From Vittaforma corneae ATCC 50505 (taxonomy: Eukaryota; Microsporidia; Nosematidae): a stretch of DNA of 15,480 nucleotides. Of the stretch, positions 1-7,923 are shown in pieces. The stretch lies in assembly GCF_000231115.1 (NCBI RefSeq), contig NW_006889835.1:1-15480 (forward strand). The letters are read 5' to 3'. The stretch's first letter is position 1; each line of letters opens with the position of its first letter. The notes under the pieces are model-generated. The model was not told the DNA's origin, made no database searches, and saw only the letters and a program-made list of their open reading frames with translations. The translations under genes and the position numbers were made by a program.

Positions 1-618
1 TAATGCTAGATAGCACGTCATGAACCAAGATTGCAATCTAGTTTGTCTCAGCTTAACATCAACCTGGTCTAAAATCAATAAAATCAACGGAAAAAGATGC
101 AGTCCTAGCTCTGTCAATATGGGTGTTTCATACCCCGGTTTGAGAAAGTTAGTATTTACAATTAATTTTTTATCAACGAAATAAAGACTCCAAAACACCC
201 CCGTGACAACAATTTCGAAAGTAAGTGCAACTGGAAGGAGTGTGTTGTAAAATTCAAACAATCTAGGCTTGAGTCTGTATATGAAGCCAACAGCCACGGT
301 TAGAACGGTGAAGTACAGGGATTGATTCGTAAAATATAAAAATTTGAGATCAGAATAAGTGTGCTTATATTCTCTTTGTTTTGGATTGTTCGAGTAAGGA
401 GTAACAGCATAACAGCATATTATAAACAATATTACTTTTGTCATGAATATCATTCTTTTTTTGATTTTGCTCAACCGATCATCATTTGTTTCATTGCAAT
501 TTAAATATGAGTTTAATTCAACATTTATCTGAACATTTGAGCTATTTTGAGTATTGTAAAGTTTAATTTTCTGTTCGTTTACAATAGTTTCCACGAGGCT
601 GTTAGTTACTTTCTCCAT
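1..618 (-). CDS. FAR-17a/AIG1-like multi-pass membrane protein (3' end outside window)
   Basis: Frame open on the minus strand from an ATG at 618 to the window edge (206 codons, no stop), so the C-terminus is missing. Seen: a polar, Asn-rich N-terminus of about 55 residues, then hydrophobic segments near residues 57-72, 95-113, 127-147 and 169-184. The stretch around residues 129-150 (PVALTFE...GVFWSLYFVDKKL) and the later TELGLHLFPLILLILD (169-184) match the conserved core of the FAR-17a/AIG1 family, including its conserved His (H174). Known of the family: human AIG1 and ADTRP are threonine/histidine hydrolases of fatty-acid esters of hydroxy fatty acids. Inferred: an ER or plasma-membrane lipid hydrolase. 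T97 is the best candidate nucleophile, but the usual L-T-F motif reads LYFT here, so activity is uncertain. The ATG is preceded at once by CCCC, which supports this start. Confidence 0.75.
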   Translation of the reverse strand, partial: MEKVTNSLVETIVNEQKIKLYNTQNSSNVQINVELNSYLNCNETNDDRLSKIKKRMIFMTKVILFIICCYAVTPYSNNPKQREYKHTYSDLKFLYFTNQSLYFTVLTVAVGFIYRLKPRLFEFYNTLLPVALTFEIVVTGVFWSLYFVDKKLIVNTNFLKPGYETPILTELGLHLFPLILLILDQVDVKLRQTRLQSWFMTCYLAL

Positions 619-645
619 CGGGGTAGACAAATGAAAAAATTAAAA
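619..645 (-). promoter_or_regulatory. CCCC and A/T-block start signal of the AIG1-like gene
   Basis: On the minus strand a CCCC block (complement of 620-623) lies one base before the ATG. An AATTTTTT-like block lies about 10-20 bases further up. The same pair recurs before most genes of the window. Confidence 0.5.
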
Positions 646-745
646 AAACAATTAACAAACACAAACAGAACACATCATTTTCAGATGACGTAATGTGGAT
701 TCAAATGTATAAAATGCAAAAACTCAAAACATAAAAGGGTATAAA

Positions 746-1024
746 TCAGAATAGACATTCACAATTCAATAAAGTTGTAAAGTAAATGGCAAAGTTAAAA
801 TTGTAGACTCTTAATCTTCTGAAAATACGCTTTTGTCTTAAAAGTCCTTCTTTGTATTTTTTATCACAGCCATTATTCAATTTTCCAAGGCAAATGCCAA
901 GTGCGTTAAAAACGTACATTTTTTCGGATTCATGCTTTAGTTTATCCATCACATAGACTGGTTGTTGATCCAATTCAGCCTCTATTTTATCCAGAATCAA
1001 TAAAAGATTTTCGAAGGCTTCCAT
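746..1024 (-). CDS. Small helical protein, possible C1D/Sas10-family (Lrp1/Rrp47-like)
   Basis: 92 codons on the minus strand. The frame is open further upstream to 1138, but the extra part is hydrophobic and unlike a conserved N-terminus. A CCC block (complement of 1037-1039) sits 12 bases before the ATG at 1024, so I chose that start. Seen: a Glu/Leu-rich helix (residues 1-20), a second helix (24-50) with EKMYVFNALGICLGKL, and a basic stretch RQKRIFRRLR (63-72). Spacing and the Y-x-x-x-A-L-x-x-x-L pattern resemble the Sas10/Utp3/C1D domain. Known: C1D/Lrp1 partners the nuclear exosome exonuclease Rrp6 in rRNA and snoRNA processing. The family call is tentative. The aromatic, Cys-containing tail (73-92) is not typical, and a 92-residue form would be short. 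It diverges from the orphan gene at 1186 across a 161-base gap. Confidence 0.5.
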   Translation of the reverse strand: MEAFENLLLILDKIEAELDQQPVYVMDKLKHESEKMYVFNALGICLGKLNNGCDKKYKEGLLRQKRIFRRLRVYNFNFAIYFTTLLNCECLF

Positions 1025-1185
1025 TTCAACTTTTCTGGGTATATAAGATTCTATCACTATAAATCTATAAATGAAAGTGCAAGAAATGAAAGAAAAGTGC
1101 GTTAGATGTTTTAATAAAACAAAAAAACACAAGCACATTAGTAAGTGTATAATAATTGGTTAAAAGAATGTTCAAATTCTAAGCC

Positions 1186-1452
1186 ATGAAACATCAAATA
1201 CCAGAAGACGGCAATCTCGAACTACAAAAAAGAGCGGAAAAGTATTTTAACATTGAGAAAGGACTGGAAAGATATTTAGTAAAGAAAGATATGAACGGAA
1301 ATACCTTATTCTGCTTTCCAAATGGCATATGCATTTACAAAACACCATGCGATCCAACAAACAAGGATGAAGTATCCACAAAATATGAACTAATAGAAAG
1401 TGATGATTACACAGTGATCAAGCTAAAAGAAAAACAAATTCGAAGGAGATAA
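1186..1452 (+). CDS. Hypothetical small lysine-rich protein
   Basis: 88 codons from ATG to TAA, with a charged, Lys/Glu-rich composition and a basic end (KQIRRR). I do not recognise it with confidence. Seen: an amphipathic N-terminal part (residues 10-32), then a block that looks like beta strands, NGNTLFCFPNGICIYK (37-52), then an acidic strand (68-75) and a basic tail. No signal peptide or membrane segment. The pattern G-x-x-x-F-C-x-x-x-N-x-I-C-I faintly recalls the Asn-Arg-Ile-Cys core of ABITRAM-like proteins, but this rests on a few residues only. The ATG follows TAAGCC, a weaker form of the C-rich start signal. It sits between divergent and co-directional conserved genes, and its length without stops in A+T-rich DNA favours a real gene. 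Confidence 0.6.
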   Translation: MKHQIPEDGNLELQKRAEKYFNIEKGLERYLVKKDMNGNTLFCFPNGICIYKTPCDPTNKDEVSTKYELIESDDYTVIKLKEKQIRRR

Positions 1453-1687
1453 GCGGGAAAATATTGTTAGTTTTGAATAATTTTATACCATTTAGTTGAT
1501 CTTACTACTATATTATACATTTTATTTAATGACCAAAAACATTGATCTCACTTTAACAGTCATTAGTAAAGTTTAGTGTAAATAAAAATATTTCATTGAA
1601 TAAAAATGTATTTTTTAGTCAAATTGACTGTCTTTTTCAATCCAATTATAAGCCAAACACTTTCTCTCTTTTGATGCTCAAACTACA

Positions 1688-1715
1688 AAAAATTTTTCTA
1701 AAAATTTTACCCTTG
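1688..1715 (+). promoter_or_regulatory. AAATTTT/CCC start signal of uL16
   Basis: Two A/T blocks (AAAAATTTTT and AAAATTTT, the second at 1701-1708), then CCC at 1710-1712, then the ATG at 1716. This is the clearest form of the signal in the window and rules out the 40-codon upstream extension of the open frame, which begins at a TTG. Confidence 0.6.
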
Positions 1716-2372
1716 ATGGGTAGAAGACCAGCTAAGTGCTACAGATTAATAAGTAAGAAGGCTTACGTTAAATCAAGATTCTGTAGGGGTGTACCAGAGA
1801 GTAAGATAGCAATTCATGACCTGGGAAACAGAAAGGCACATGTCGAGGCATTTCCTGCCAGAATCAACCTCGTCTCAGCAGAAAAGGAAAACATTAGCTC
1901 AGAAGCACTTGAAGCAGCTCGTATTGCAGCCAATAAGTATATGATAAAAACTATAGGAAAAGACAATTACCACCTTAGAGTCTGCTGTCAGCCCATTCAT
2001 ATTCTTAGAATTAATAAAATGTTGACATGTGCAGGAGCTGATAGACTTCAAACTGGTATGAGAGGAAGCTTTGGTAAAGCATACGGAAGAGCCGCCAGAG
2101 TATTTGTTGGGCGGCACATTCTTTCAGTCAGAACCAAGGAGAACTTTATAAAGGATGCTAAAGAAGCATTGAGAAGAGCCAAGAATAAGTTGCCAGGTCA
2201 GCAACAAATTCAAGTTTCTCAGATTTTTGGATTTACTGGAATTACAAAAGAGGAATTTGAAAAGCTTAAAGCCGAGAAGAAGATTTGTTTAGTTTCAGGA
2301 TCTACTGTTAGTATCATAAAGAACAAGGGAAGTGTTGAATCTTATTTAAACAAGATTTCCAGGGCGCTTTAA
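1716..2372 (+). CDS. RPL10: 60S ribosomal protein uL16 (L10)
   Basis: 218 codons, close to the usual eukaryotic length. The N-terminus [11 protein letters not shown] is the family signature and fixes the start at 1716. The frame is open upstream only by chance. Other family blocks seen: KSRFCRGVP (about 20-28), [14 protein letters not shown], the loop [19 protein letters not shown] (about 102-120) and [15 protein letters not shown]. Known: uL16 is a late-joining large-subunit protein near the peptidyl-transferase centre. It is loaded late in maturation and is functionally linked to Sdo1/SBDS, which is encoded at 5384-6133. The stop TAA overlaps an AATAAA hexamer (2372-2377), so the 3' UTR is probably very short. 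No intron seen and none needed. Confidence 0.97.
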   Translation: MGRRPAKCYRLISKKAYVKSRFCRGVPESKIAIHDLGNRKAHVEAFPARINLVSAEKENISSEALEAARIAANKYMIKTIGKDNYHLRVCCQPIHILRINKMLTCAGADRLQTGMRGSFGKAYGRAARVFVGRHILSVRTKENFIKDAKEALRRAKNKLPGQQQIQVSQIFGFTGITKEEFEKLKAEKKICLVSGSTVSIIKNKGSVESYLNKISRAL

Positions 2373-2587
2373 ATAAATCAAGCAATCTGATGATAATAAC
2401 TTATTTTTAATAGTTTTCATTGAGTCATACTTTATCTTTTCATTGTTTGTTATTATTTTATCATTAATGTATTGATAATAGGGCATTCTTGATGGCAATA
2501 CATTTATTAAATATTCATAGTTAAAGAAACTCACTTTTTATTGTTTTCAAATATTTTTATAATTCTTGCTAAGCCCATACGAAGTAA

Positions 2588-3279
2588 ATGTTCCTTGATC
2601 CGGAAAAGTCACTAAACCTGTTCTCAAGTAAAGGAAAACTTACACAGTGTGACAATGCATTGAAAGCTGCATTGAATAGTGCACTTAGTCTGGGGTGTTC
2701 TTCTAATGATGGTGCTGTGATTATGAGTTGTAAGAGTCTTAGTTCTTTGGTGGACAAGAAGAATTATCACAAAGTATTCCAAGTATGCCCATCGATAGGA
2801 GTGACGTATTCTGGCCTCCAACCAGATTTCAGAGCGCAGCTAGTCGTAGCACAACGCATATGCCAAGATTATTTTGATGTATACTGGAGATTTCCATACT
2901 TAGATGTCTTTATAAATGAATTTTGTCTGAGTGTGCAAGAATTCAGTCAAAAGGGTGGATTACGTCCATTTGGAACATTCCTGATTTTCTGTGGAGAGAC
3001 AAAAAATGGTCCATGCTGTTATCAGATGGACCCATCAGGTAGTTTTAAGCAAGTTGAGTTAGTTACGGCAGGAAAGAACTATGAAGAAGCAATAAAATTT
3101 TTAGAAAAGAGGAGAGAAAATCTTGACGACAACATTGTGAATGGTGTGAATGTATTGAAGGAGTTTGAAGGGAGATAGACTATTTGGATGTCAGCATAGG
3201 AGTTTTTGATGCAAAGACGAAGATGTTTAATGTTTATAGCAGTGAGGAGGTTAAAGAAGTATTTGATTCACTCAAATAA
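2588..3279 (+). CDS. 20S proteasome subunit alpha-2 (PSMA2/Pre8-like), with -1 frameshift near the 3' end
   Basis: The first frame gives 195 residues ending in KEFEG and then meets a TAG at 3176-3178. Seen: the alpha N-terminal signature S-x-K-G-K-L-T-Q-x-D-N-A-L (about 14-25), ICPSIG-like VCPSIGVTYSGLQPDFR (about 66-82), the family block GGLRPFGTFLI (122-132) and the QMDPSGSF motif (144-151). Known: alpha-2 is a non-catalytic outer-ring subunit whose N-terminus gates the channel. Odd: the missing C-terminal strands are present one frame back. From 3172 the -1 frame reads EIDYLDVSIGVFDAK... for 35 codons to TAA at 3277-3279, giving about 230 residues, normal for alpha-2. One base missing from the GGG at 3170-3172 would explain it. 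AATAAA (3275-3280) overlaps the downstream stop, as in uL16, so that stop is probably the native one. CCC at 2574-2576 supports the ATG. Confidence 0.88.
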
Positions 3280-3401
3280 ATAGTGTGCTTTTCTTTATTT
3301 AGTTTTCTACAAAACCAATAAACTACGAGATGTAAAATATACTATTATTATACTATTTAATATGCTCTCAAATTTCCATCACAAAATTATTTGATATTTT
3401 T

Positions 3402-5135
3402 TTACAAATTGTTCTTTTTTAAATCAGGTTGATGTTCCATTTGAAAAACAGTTGAGTATGGCAAATCACTCAAAAAACAATCAATAACGTATCTTTCGAA
3501 GGATGGTGCATTTTCAGACAGTTTTAAGTCCTGTATTTTGTATCCAAATTTCTCCTGTTTAATAAAAAAGTCAAAGAAAGCATGAGCAGCTTTCCAAGAC
3601 TGTTTTAAAGAATATTGATTAGAACTATTACTTAATTTTAAAAGATAGGACTTGAACTTAGAGTATGCTTTTATAAGAAATGCCAGAAGACTATCCACAC
3701 TATTTCCAACTGAGTATTGAGAAGTGTAGATAAAAATAGACTCTTTCATTCTTTCAAAGAATTCTATCCTTGCGAGCATGTCGGGATCAGTCTTTAATAA
3801 GATTCTTGAAGTGGAAAAAAGAGAGTGAGAACAATTTGGATTTTCAAAATAGATGTTTGAGAGTTTTGAAATCATTTGAGTAGAAAAAGAAGTGTTAAAG
3901 CTGAGAATGCGAAGGTAAAGAAGGGTGAATCTATTAAGGAATGGCAGTTCAATTTCTGGAATGGCTACATTTGATTTATTTGAGCAGATGATAAGAAGAA
4001 TATTGAAGATTGTGGGGAAAACAATAGATTTTGACTTATTACCGTTATCACTTTCATTTTTAATATCCAAACTTTCAACGGTTTTATGATCAAATTCATT
4101 TTCATTCAAATATTTTATGAGCACGCCTGTCTTTTCTCCCTCTAAGAAAAATCGCCTGATGAGATAATCCTTTTGCTCATACACCTGGTCTAACAGTCTA
4201 TCTTCAGAGCTTTGTTCCGTAACATTCTGATAAAGGGAAGAGTCCAAGATCATTTCAAGTACAGGAAGATTGCTGAAGCATATTTGCTTCAGACATCCAC
4301 TGGTCACTAAGGTGTCCAAGGCAGAGCTCTGCTTTACCAGGGTGCAGAGGAGAGAGCCTATTTCTTCATAATGAATTTTCTTAATAAGCTTTGAAATAAA
4401 CTGTGGGGTAACAACAAATTTCCCAATAAAAGAGCCTAGAATTTTAGAGTAAAACTTCATAACAAGCCCTGTTGGATTAACTATAAATTCAGGGCCCTGT
4501 GGAAAATGGTTAGGGAAATGTGGAATATTCTTGATGTTAATTAAAGACGAAGGTCTTTTATGATCACTCAAAGACTGTCCTTCCAGTGATAGCTTTGAAA
4601 TTACCATTTCAATAGATTCCTCATCAGTTATATTATTAGTATTTTGAACATTACCGTTATTTTTAATATCACTTGATGAAAAAACATTGTGATTATCAAC
4701 AGATACACTATTGTTGTTATTCCCACTTTCATTACTGCTCAATTCATCCTCAAATCCTTCTACTGTAAATTTTTCGAGTTGAACAATCTCTGTCTCATCT
4801 TCACTTGATGGATACAGTTCTTTAACCTCCTCCTTACTTGAGGAGCTTCCTTCCACAATTTCTGGTGTCCTCATCTTGCACCACTCACTGTCCTTCAGCT
4901 TTGAGTCATATTCTACTATTTCTATGAATTTTGTTATCCTGGTTTGAAACTTCGAATTGAATTTTTTGTTTCGAGAAAGAAAGTATGAAGAAACTATTTG
5001 AATATCATTGAAATATGGGAAATTATTGATGAGGTAGTCCATATTGGCTATGTAAAATTTAGTGGTTTTAGGATCGTTGAGATTGAAGAGGGTAAAGTCT
5101 GATGAAAGCCTATTGGCAAAAGTATTCACAACCAT
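3402..5135 (-). CDS. SAPS-domain (SIT4/PP6-associated) phosphatase regulatory protein
   Basis: 577 codons. I start at the ATG at 5135 because CCC (complement of 5146-5148) lies 10 bases upstream. The frame extends eight codons further only to a TTG. Seen: an N-terminal helical part (1-78), a Ser/Glu/Asn-rich linker (about 79-178) with runs of Ser, acidic residues and NNNN, then alpha-helical repeats. The segment from NPTGLVMKFYSKILGSFIG (about 221-239), followed by FISKLIKKIHYEEIGSLLCTLVK and a short loop, has the order and spacing of the SAPS core (contact helices, then the I-x-x-L-L helix). Known: SAPS proteins are regulatory subunits of the Sit4/PP6 phosphatase, acting in G1/S and TOR signalling. 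No catalytic motif is expected or seen. Family membership is probable, not certain; another HEAT/ARM-like scaffold is possible. No signal peptide. Confidence 0.6.
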   Translation of the reverse strand: MVVNTFANRLSSDFTLFNLNDPKTTKFYIANMDYLINNFPYFNDIQIVSSYFLSRNKKFNSKFQTRITKFIEIVEYDSKLKDSEWCKMRTPEIVEGSSSSKEEVKELYPSSEDETEIVQLEKFTVEGFEDELSSNESGNNNNSVSVDNHNVFSSSDIKNNGNVQNTNNITDEESIEMVISKLSLEGQSLSDHKRPSSLINIKNIPHFPNHFPQGPEFIVNPTGLVMKFYSKILGSFIGKFVVTPQFISKLIKKIHYEEIGSLLCTLVKQSSALDTLVTSGCLKQICFSNLPVLEMILDSSLYQNVTEQSSEDRLLDQVYEQKDYLIRRFFLEGEKTGVLIKYLNENEFDHKTVESLDIKNESDNGNKSKSIVFPTIFNILLIICSNKSNVAIPEIELPFLNRFTLLYLRILSFNTSFSTQMISKLSNIYFENPNCSHSLFSTSRILLKTDPDMLARIEFFERMKESIFIYTSQYSVGNSVDSLLAFLIKAYSKFKSYLLKLSNSSNQYSLKQSWKAAHAFFDFFIKQEKFGYKIQDLKLSENAPSFERYVIDCFLSDLPYSTVFQMEHQPDLKKNNL

Positions 5136-5383
5136 ACTTTTGAGAGGGTTAAAGAACAATATAAGTTCAAATTAAGCTTATTCAACTGTCAGATGACAAT
5201 AAAAATAGCAATTAACTGTAAAATTGATTATTTAATTAAAGTAAAACGATCATTTCACAATAAATCTCTTGGAATGTGTTTAATTTTTATGTAGTTCAAA
5301 CAGTGTGACTTTTCTGCATGTTATCTCCCTTTTGGTTACGTACAACATTCAGGCATTATTTACAAAACCAAACAATACACTTT

Positions 5384-6133
5384 TTAGCATATTTCCTCTT
5401 CCTCGACTTCTTCATTACGTGTAATAATACATTTCAATCCCATTGACTCACAGTGTTCAATAAACTCAGGTAGACTATCACTCTTAACAATAAACCCGTC
5501 AGGTACTTTTTTAACATTTTCAAAACCATGAAAATCAAGATTTGTCCCTCTATTCTGTGCATCGTCAATGATTTGCACTTTGAAAGTAACTCTTTCAAAT
5601 CCTATTTCCTCTAATTTCTTTATTATCCCACTAACCTGCTTTTTAGGATCGGAATTCTTGATATTCCACACTTTTCTAATAAAAGTAAGAAGATGCTCCT
5701 TGGAAACATAAGAATTATTGTACAGCACTTTTGATTGAATCAAGTCAACAATCTGTCTTTCAATATTTGACAGTTCGTGTTGATAGGTCGTGGAGTGCTT
5801 TTGTTCATGGCCATTTTGAAGAATAAAGTGGATAATATCATGTTTATTTCTTATACGGTTATCGGAAAACCCCTTATCAGAATTGCCACGATCAACATCA
5901 CTGCTTTCACTACTGTAAAATAGTGCTAGATCAGACTCGGAACACACCTCGCCAGTCGAGACATTCCGGTAGATATTCTCAGAGTGGAGAATTGCACTGA
6001 GGGGAATTTTACAATTATGACGATACTCGTAAAGCTTATTTGGATACACTGCTATTTCGTATTTTCTATCAAATTTCTTTAGAGCTACAATGCTTACGTT
6101 AGTTAGCTTTTTTTGGTTTTCTGGAAGGAACAT
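5384..6133 (-). CDS. SDO1: Ribosome maturation protein SBDS/Sdo1
   Basis: 249 codons, almost the same as human SBDS. Seen: the N-terminal FYSH domain (about 1-95) starting PENQKKLTNVSIVALKK with the family pattern N-Q-x-x-L-T-N-V, the FEIACY-like YEIAVYPNKL (25-34), and NVSTGEV (57-63); a helical middle domain (about 110-170) with KKQVSGIIKKLEE; and a ferredoxin-like C-terminal domain with FERVTFKVQI (about 174-184) and an acidic end EEVEEEEIC. Known: Sdo1 with the GTPase Efl1 evicts eIF6/Tif6 from pre-60S particles, the step after uL16 loading; uL16 is also encoded in this window. An acidic Ser/Asp/Asn-rich insert (about 72-96) is longer than in other family members. CCC occurs 27 bases before the ATG, further than usual here. 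Confidence 0.93.
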   Translation of the reverse strand: MFLPENQKKLTNVSIVALKKFDRKYEIAVYPNKLYEYRHNCKIPLSAILHSENIYRNVSTGEVCSESDLALFYSSESSDVDRGNSDKGFSDNRIRNKHDIIHFILQNGHEQKHSTTYQHELSNIERQIVDLIQSKVLYNNSYVSKEHLLTFIRKVWNIKNSDPKKQVSGIIKKLEEIGFERVTFKVQIIDDAQNRGTNLDFHGFENVKKVPDGFIVKSDSLPEFIEHCESMGLKCIITRNEEVEEEEIC

Positions 6134-6291
6134 TCGACTAGAGTGAAATATATTTTTTTGGGTGAGTTAAAATAAATAGCAATACACGTAAAGAACTTAA
6201 ATGATTATGTGAAAAACTACATGTCAACACCCATTCAAAACGTTTATTTAACAATCATATCACACTAATAATAAAACTACTATCATTAAGC

Positions 6292-7556
6292 TTATCCAGT
6301 ATTGTCGCTATTGGCTAATAAATTGTGGAAATAATCTTCCACTTCCTTTGCACTGCATCTTACCGATGGGTTCTTCTCTAGCATTCTCCGTCCTATCTCA
6401 TCAATCCTCCATCCTTCAAAATCATTCTTGCGTAGCTTCCTATACTCCTCGCCTGACGTCGGCAAAGTTGTGTCATTCACCAATTCCAAATAGACTAATC
6501 CAAGGGAGTATACATCACTCTTAAAGAAGCATCTGTTCTTTAAAATTTCTGGTGCCATGTATACCTTGTCCCCGTCTAAGACAAAGGAACCTTCTCCTAT
6601 CCTGAAAATGTTAAAGTCACACAGCTGAAAGATGATATCCTCCTTCACAATCTTAACAAGGATATTTTCAGGCTTAACATCCATATGAATCATTCTCTTA
6701 GAATGGACACATGCCAGTGCGTTGCTTAACTGTAGCATCATAAGCTTAATCCAAAATGGAGTGGACAAATCATTCAAGGTGTTGTCCTTTACTGTACTGT
6801 TATTTGCAGTTTGAGAAGAGGTACTGTCAGTATCTGATAGAACTAAAGATGTAGAGCAAGGAACAAGAGTTTCAGAGAATGGATCAACGATAGTGTGAAC
6901 GATGCTATCATTATTAACAATATCGCCATTGTTTGTTTTATCGATATTGTGTGGGGATGTGAGAAGTAATGAAGGATCACTGATATTAACATAGCTGTCA
7001 AGACTATTAATATTAGTATCACTGTTAAAAACAACAGTACTATCCATATTGTTGAGTGATTGGCAATGTGCTTTGCTAGAATATGTGCAATTTGCATTAT
7101 TGCTCTTCTTCATCCTTTTTACAAACTAGTATTTGTATTATTACATGCATTATTCACATTATCGACTTTTTCTTTATAGCATCTGTTATAGTAATATTTT
7201 TCTACTCCTCTTTTTCTGTTCTTCTTGAAAAATTTTTCAATTCTATCACTTCTCTCCTTCAAATTAAAATCGCACGGCTCCATCTCAAAATAAAGAGTAT
7301 TGTCCTCAATCCACCACTTTACCATTCTATTTACAAAGGGGTGATCGAGATTCTCCAAAATCCTTATCTCTTCAAAATTCACCATTTCCCTCTTGGAAAC
7401 TCGTAGGACCGTACCATTCTCAGTTAGGAAAATCTTATAAAAAGAACCTTCAGCAATAAGTTTACATGTTTTAACATGGGGGATATTGTGGGAACTCACA
7501 CTAAGCTTCTTTTTAACAGGAGTGGGCGGTGGCAAGAATGTTGCTGGTATTTTCAT
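6292..7556 (-). CDS. Wee1-like protein kinase, frame broken between the two lobes
   Basis: Two open frames together make one kinase. The N-lobe (7119-7556): glycine-loop IAEGSFYKIF (residues 34-43), a beta-3 strand VLRVSKRE (50-57), helix-C Glu in FEEIRILENL, and VKWWIEDNTLYFEMEPC, matching the Wee1 pattern. The C-lobe (6292-7113): catalytic loop HMDVKPEN (HMD is a Wee1 hallmark), CDFN in place of DFG, DGDKVYMAPEIL, and KSDVYSLGLVYLEL. Between them lies about 160 residues rich in Asn, Ser, Asp and Thr. The frames join by a -1 shift at the TTT complementing 7123-7125, just before the TAA at 7119. Known: Wee1 kinases phosphorylate a Tyr of CDK1 to hold back mitosis. The start at 7556 directly follows CCCCC; an earlier ATG at 7619 exists. 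The degenerate glycine loop and beta-3 Arg could mean weak activity. Confidence 0.75.
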
Positions 7557-7600
7557 GGGGGTTGGTAATGATAAAAATTTTAGAGGAAAAAAATTTAAAT
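7557..7600 (-). promoter_or_regulatory. AAATTTT/CCCCC start signal of the Wee1-like gene
   Basis: CCCCC (complement of 7557-7561) directly precedes the ATG at 7556. AAAATTTTT-type blocks lie 16-25 and about 30-40 bases upstream. This argues for the start at 7556 over the ATG at 7619. Confidence 0.5.
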
Positions 7601-7619
7601 CTAATATTGATATTAGCAT

Positions 7620-7923
7620 GATAATATATTTGTTATATATGATTTAATATGTAATTTAGATGTCAAATAGACTGATATTGTGCAGATCAATATTATGCAG
7701 ATTGATATGAAGTAGATTGAGACTAGATTCATGTAAATAAATTCGTATGCAGAGAACGACAAATCAATATAGGGGTGATTACTAATATAAAGCGATGCGG
7801 CCAAGGGATATTAAATCACATTGCTGTAATCAGGACCATGGATATAATAGCATAAGGAAGTCAGATGAAGATATATAACTTTAAATTATAACGATCTAAC
7901 TTTGGTTTATTGATAAATTAAGC
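7620..7923. other. Gene-free low-complexity stretch with 15-base degenerate tandem repeats
   Basis: About 300 bases between the Wee1-like gene and the end of the CCCH gene. It is A/T- and GAT-rich with no convincing gene. A minus-strand frame of about 62 codons exists but has repetitive hydrophobic content derived from the tandem repeat. The right end holds the 3' UTR of the CCCH gene. Confidence 0.6.
7675..7719. repeat. Three 15-base degenerate tandem repeats
   Basis: Units at 7675-7689, 7690-7704 and 7705-7719 share the pattern ATATTxTGCAGATTG. A weaker unit may precede at 7660-7674. Confidence 0.6.

Noticed and set aside
1120..1190. tRNA-like B-box (GTTCAAATTC)
   Set aside because: No A-box and no acceptor or anticodon stems at proper spacing. 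I found no tRNA or rRNA in the window.
2346..2821. Several 60-65-codon minus-strand frames
   Set aside because: Antisense to the ends of uL16 and the start of alpha-2, or in the gap between them; no conserved features or start signal.
3166..3180. Programmed -1 frameshifting in alpha-2 (and in the Wee1-like gene)
   Set aside because: Neither GAA GGG AGA nor ACT AGT TTG TAA forms an X-XXY-YYZ slippery heptamer, and I see no clear downstream pseudoknot. A missing base is simpler.
7083..7406. Plus-strand frame across the Wee1-like break
   Set aside because: Antisense to kinase N-lobe coding DNA. Its Ile/Ser/Phe-rich product is explained by the A/T-rich linker.
7613..7804. Minus-strand 62-codon frame with hydrophobic five-residue repeats
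   Set aside because: Its repeat pattern comes from the 15-base tandem repeats; no start signal or family resemblance.
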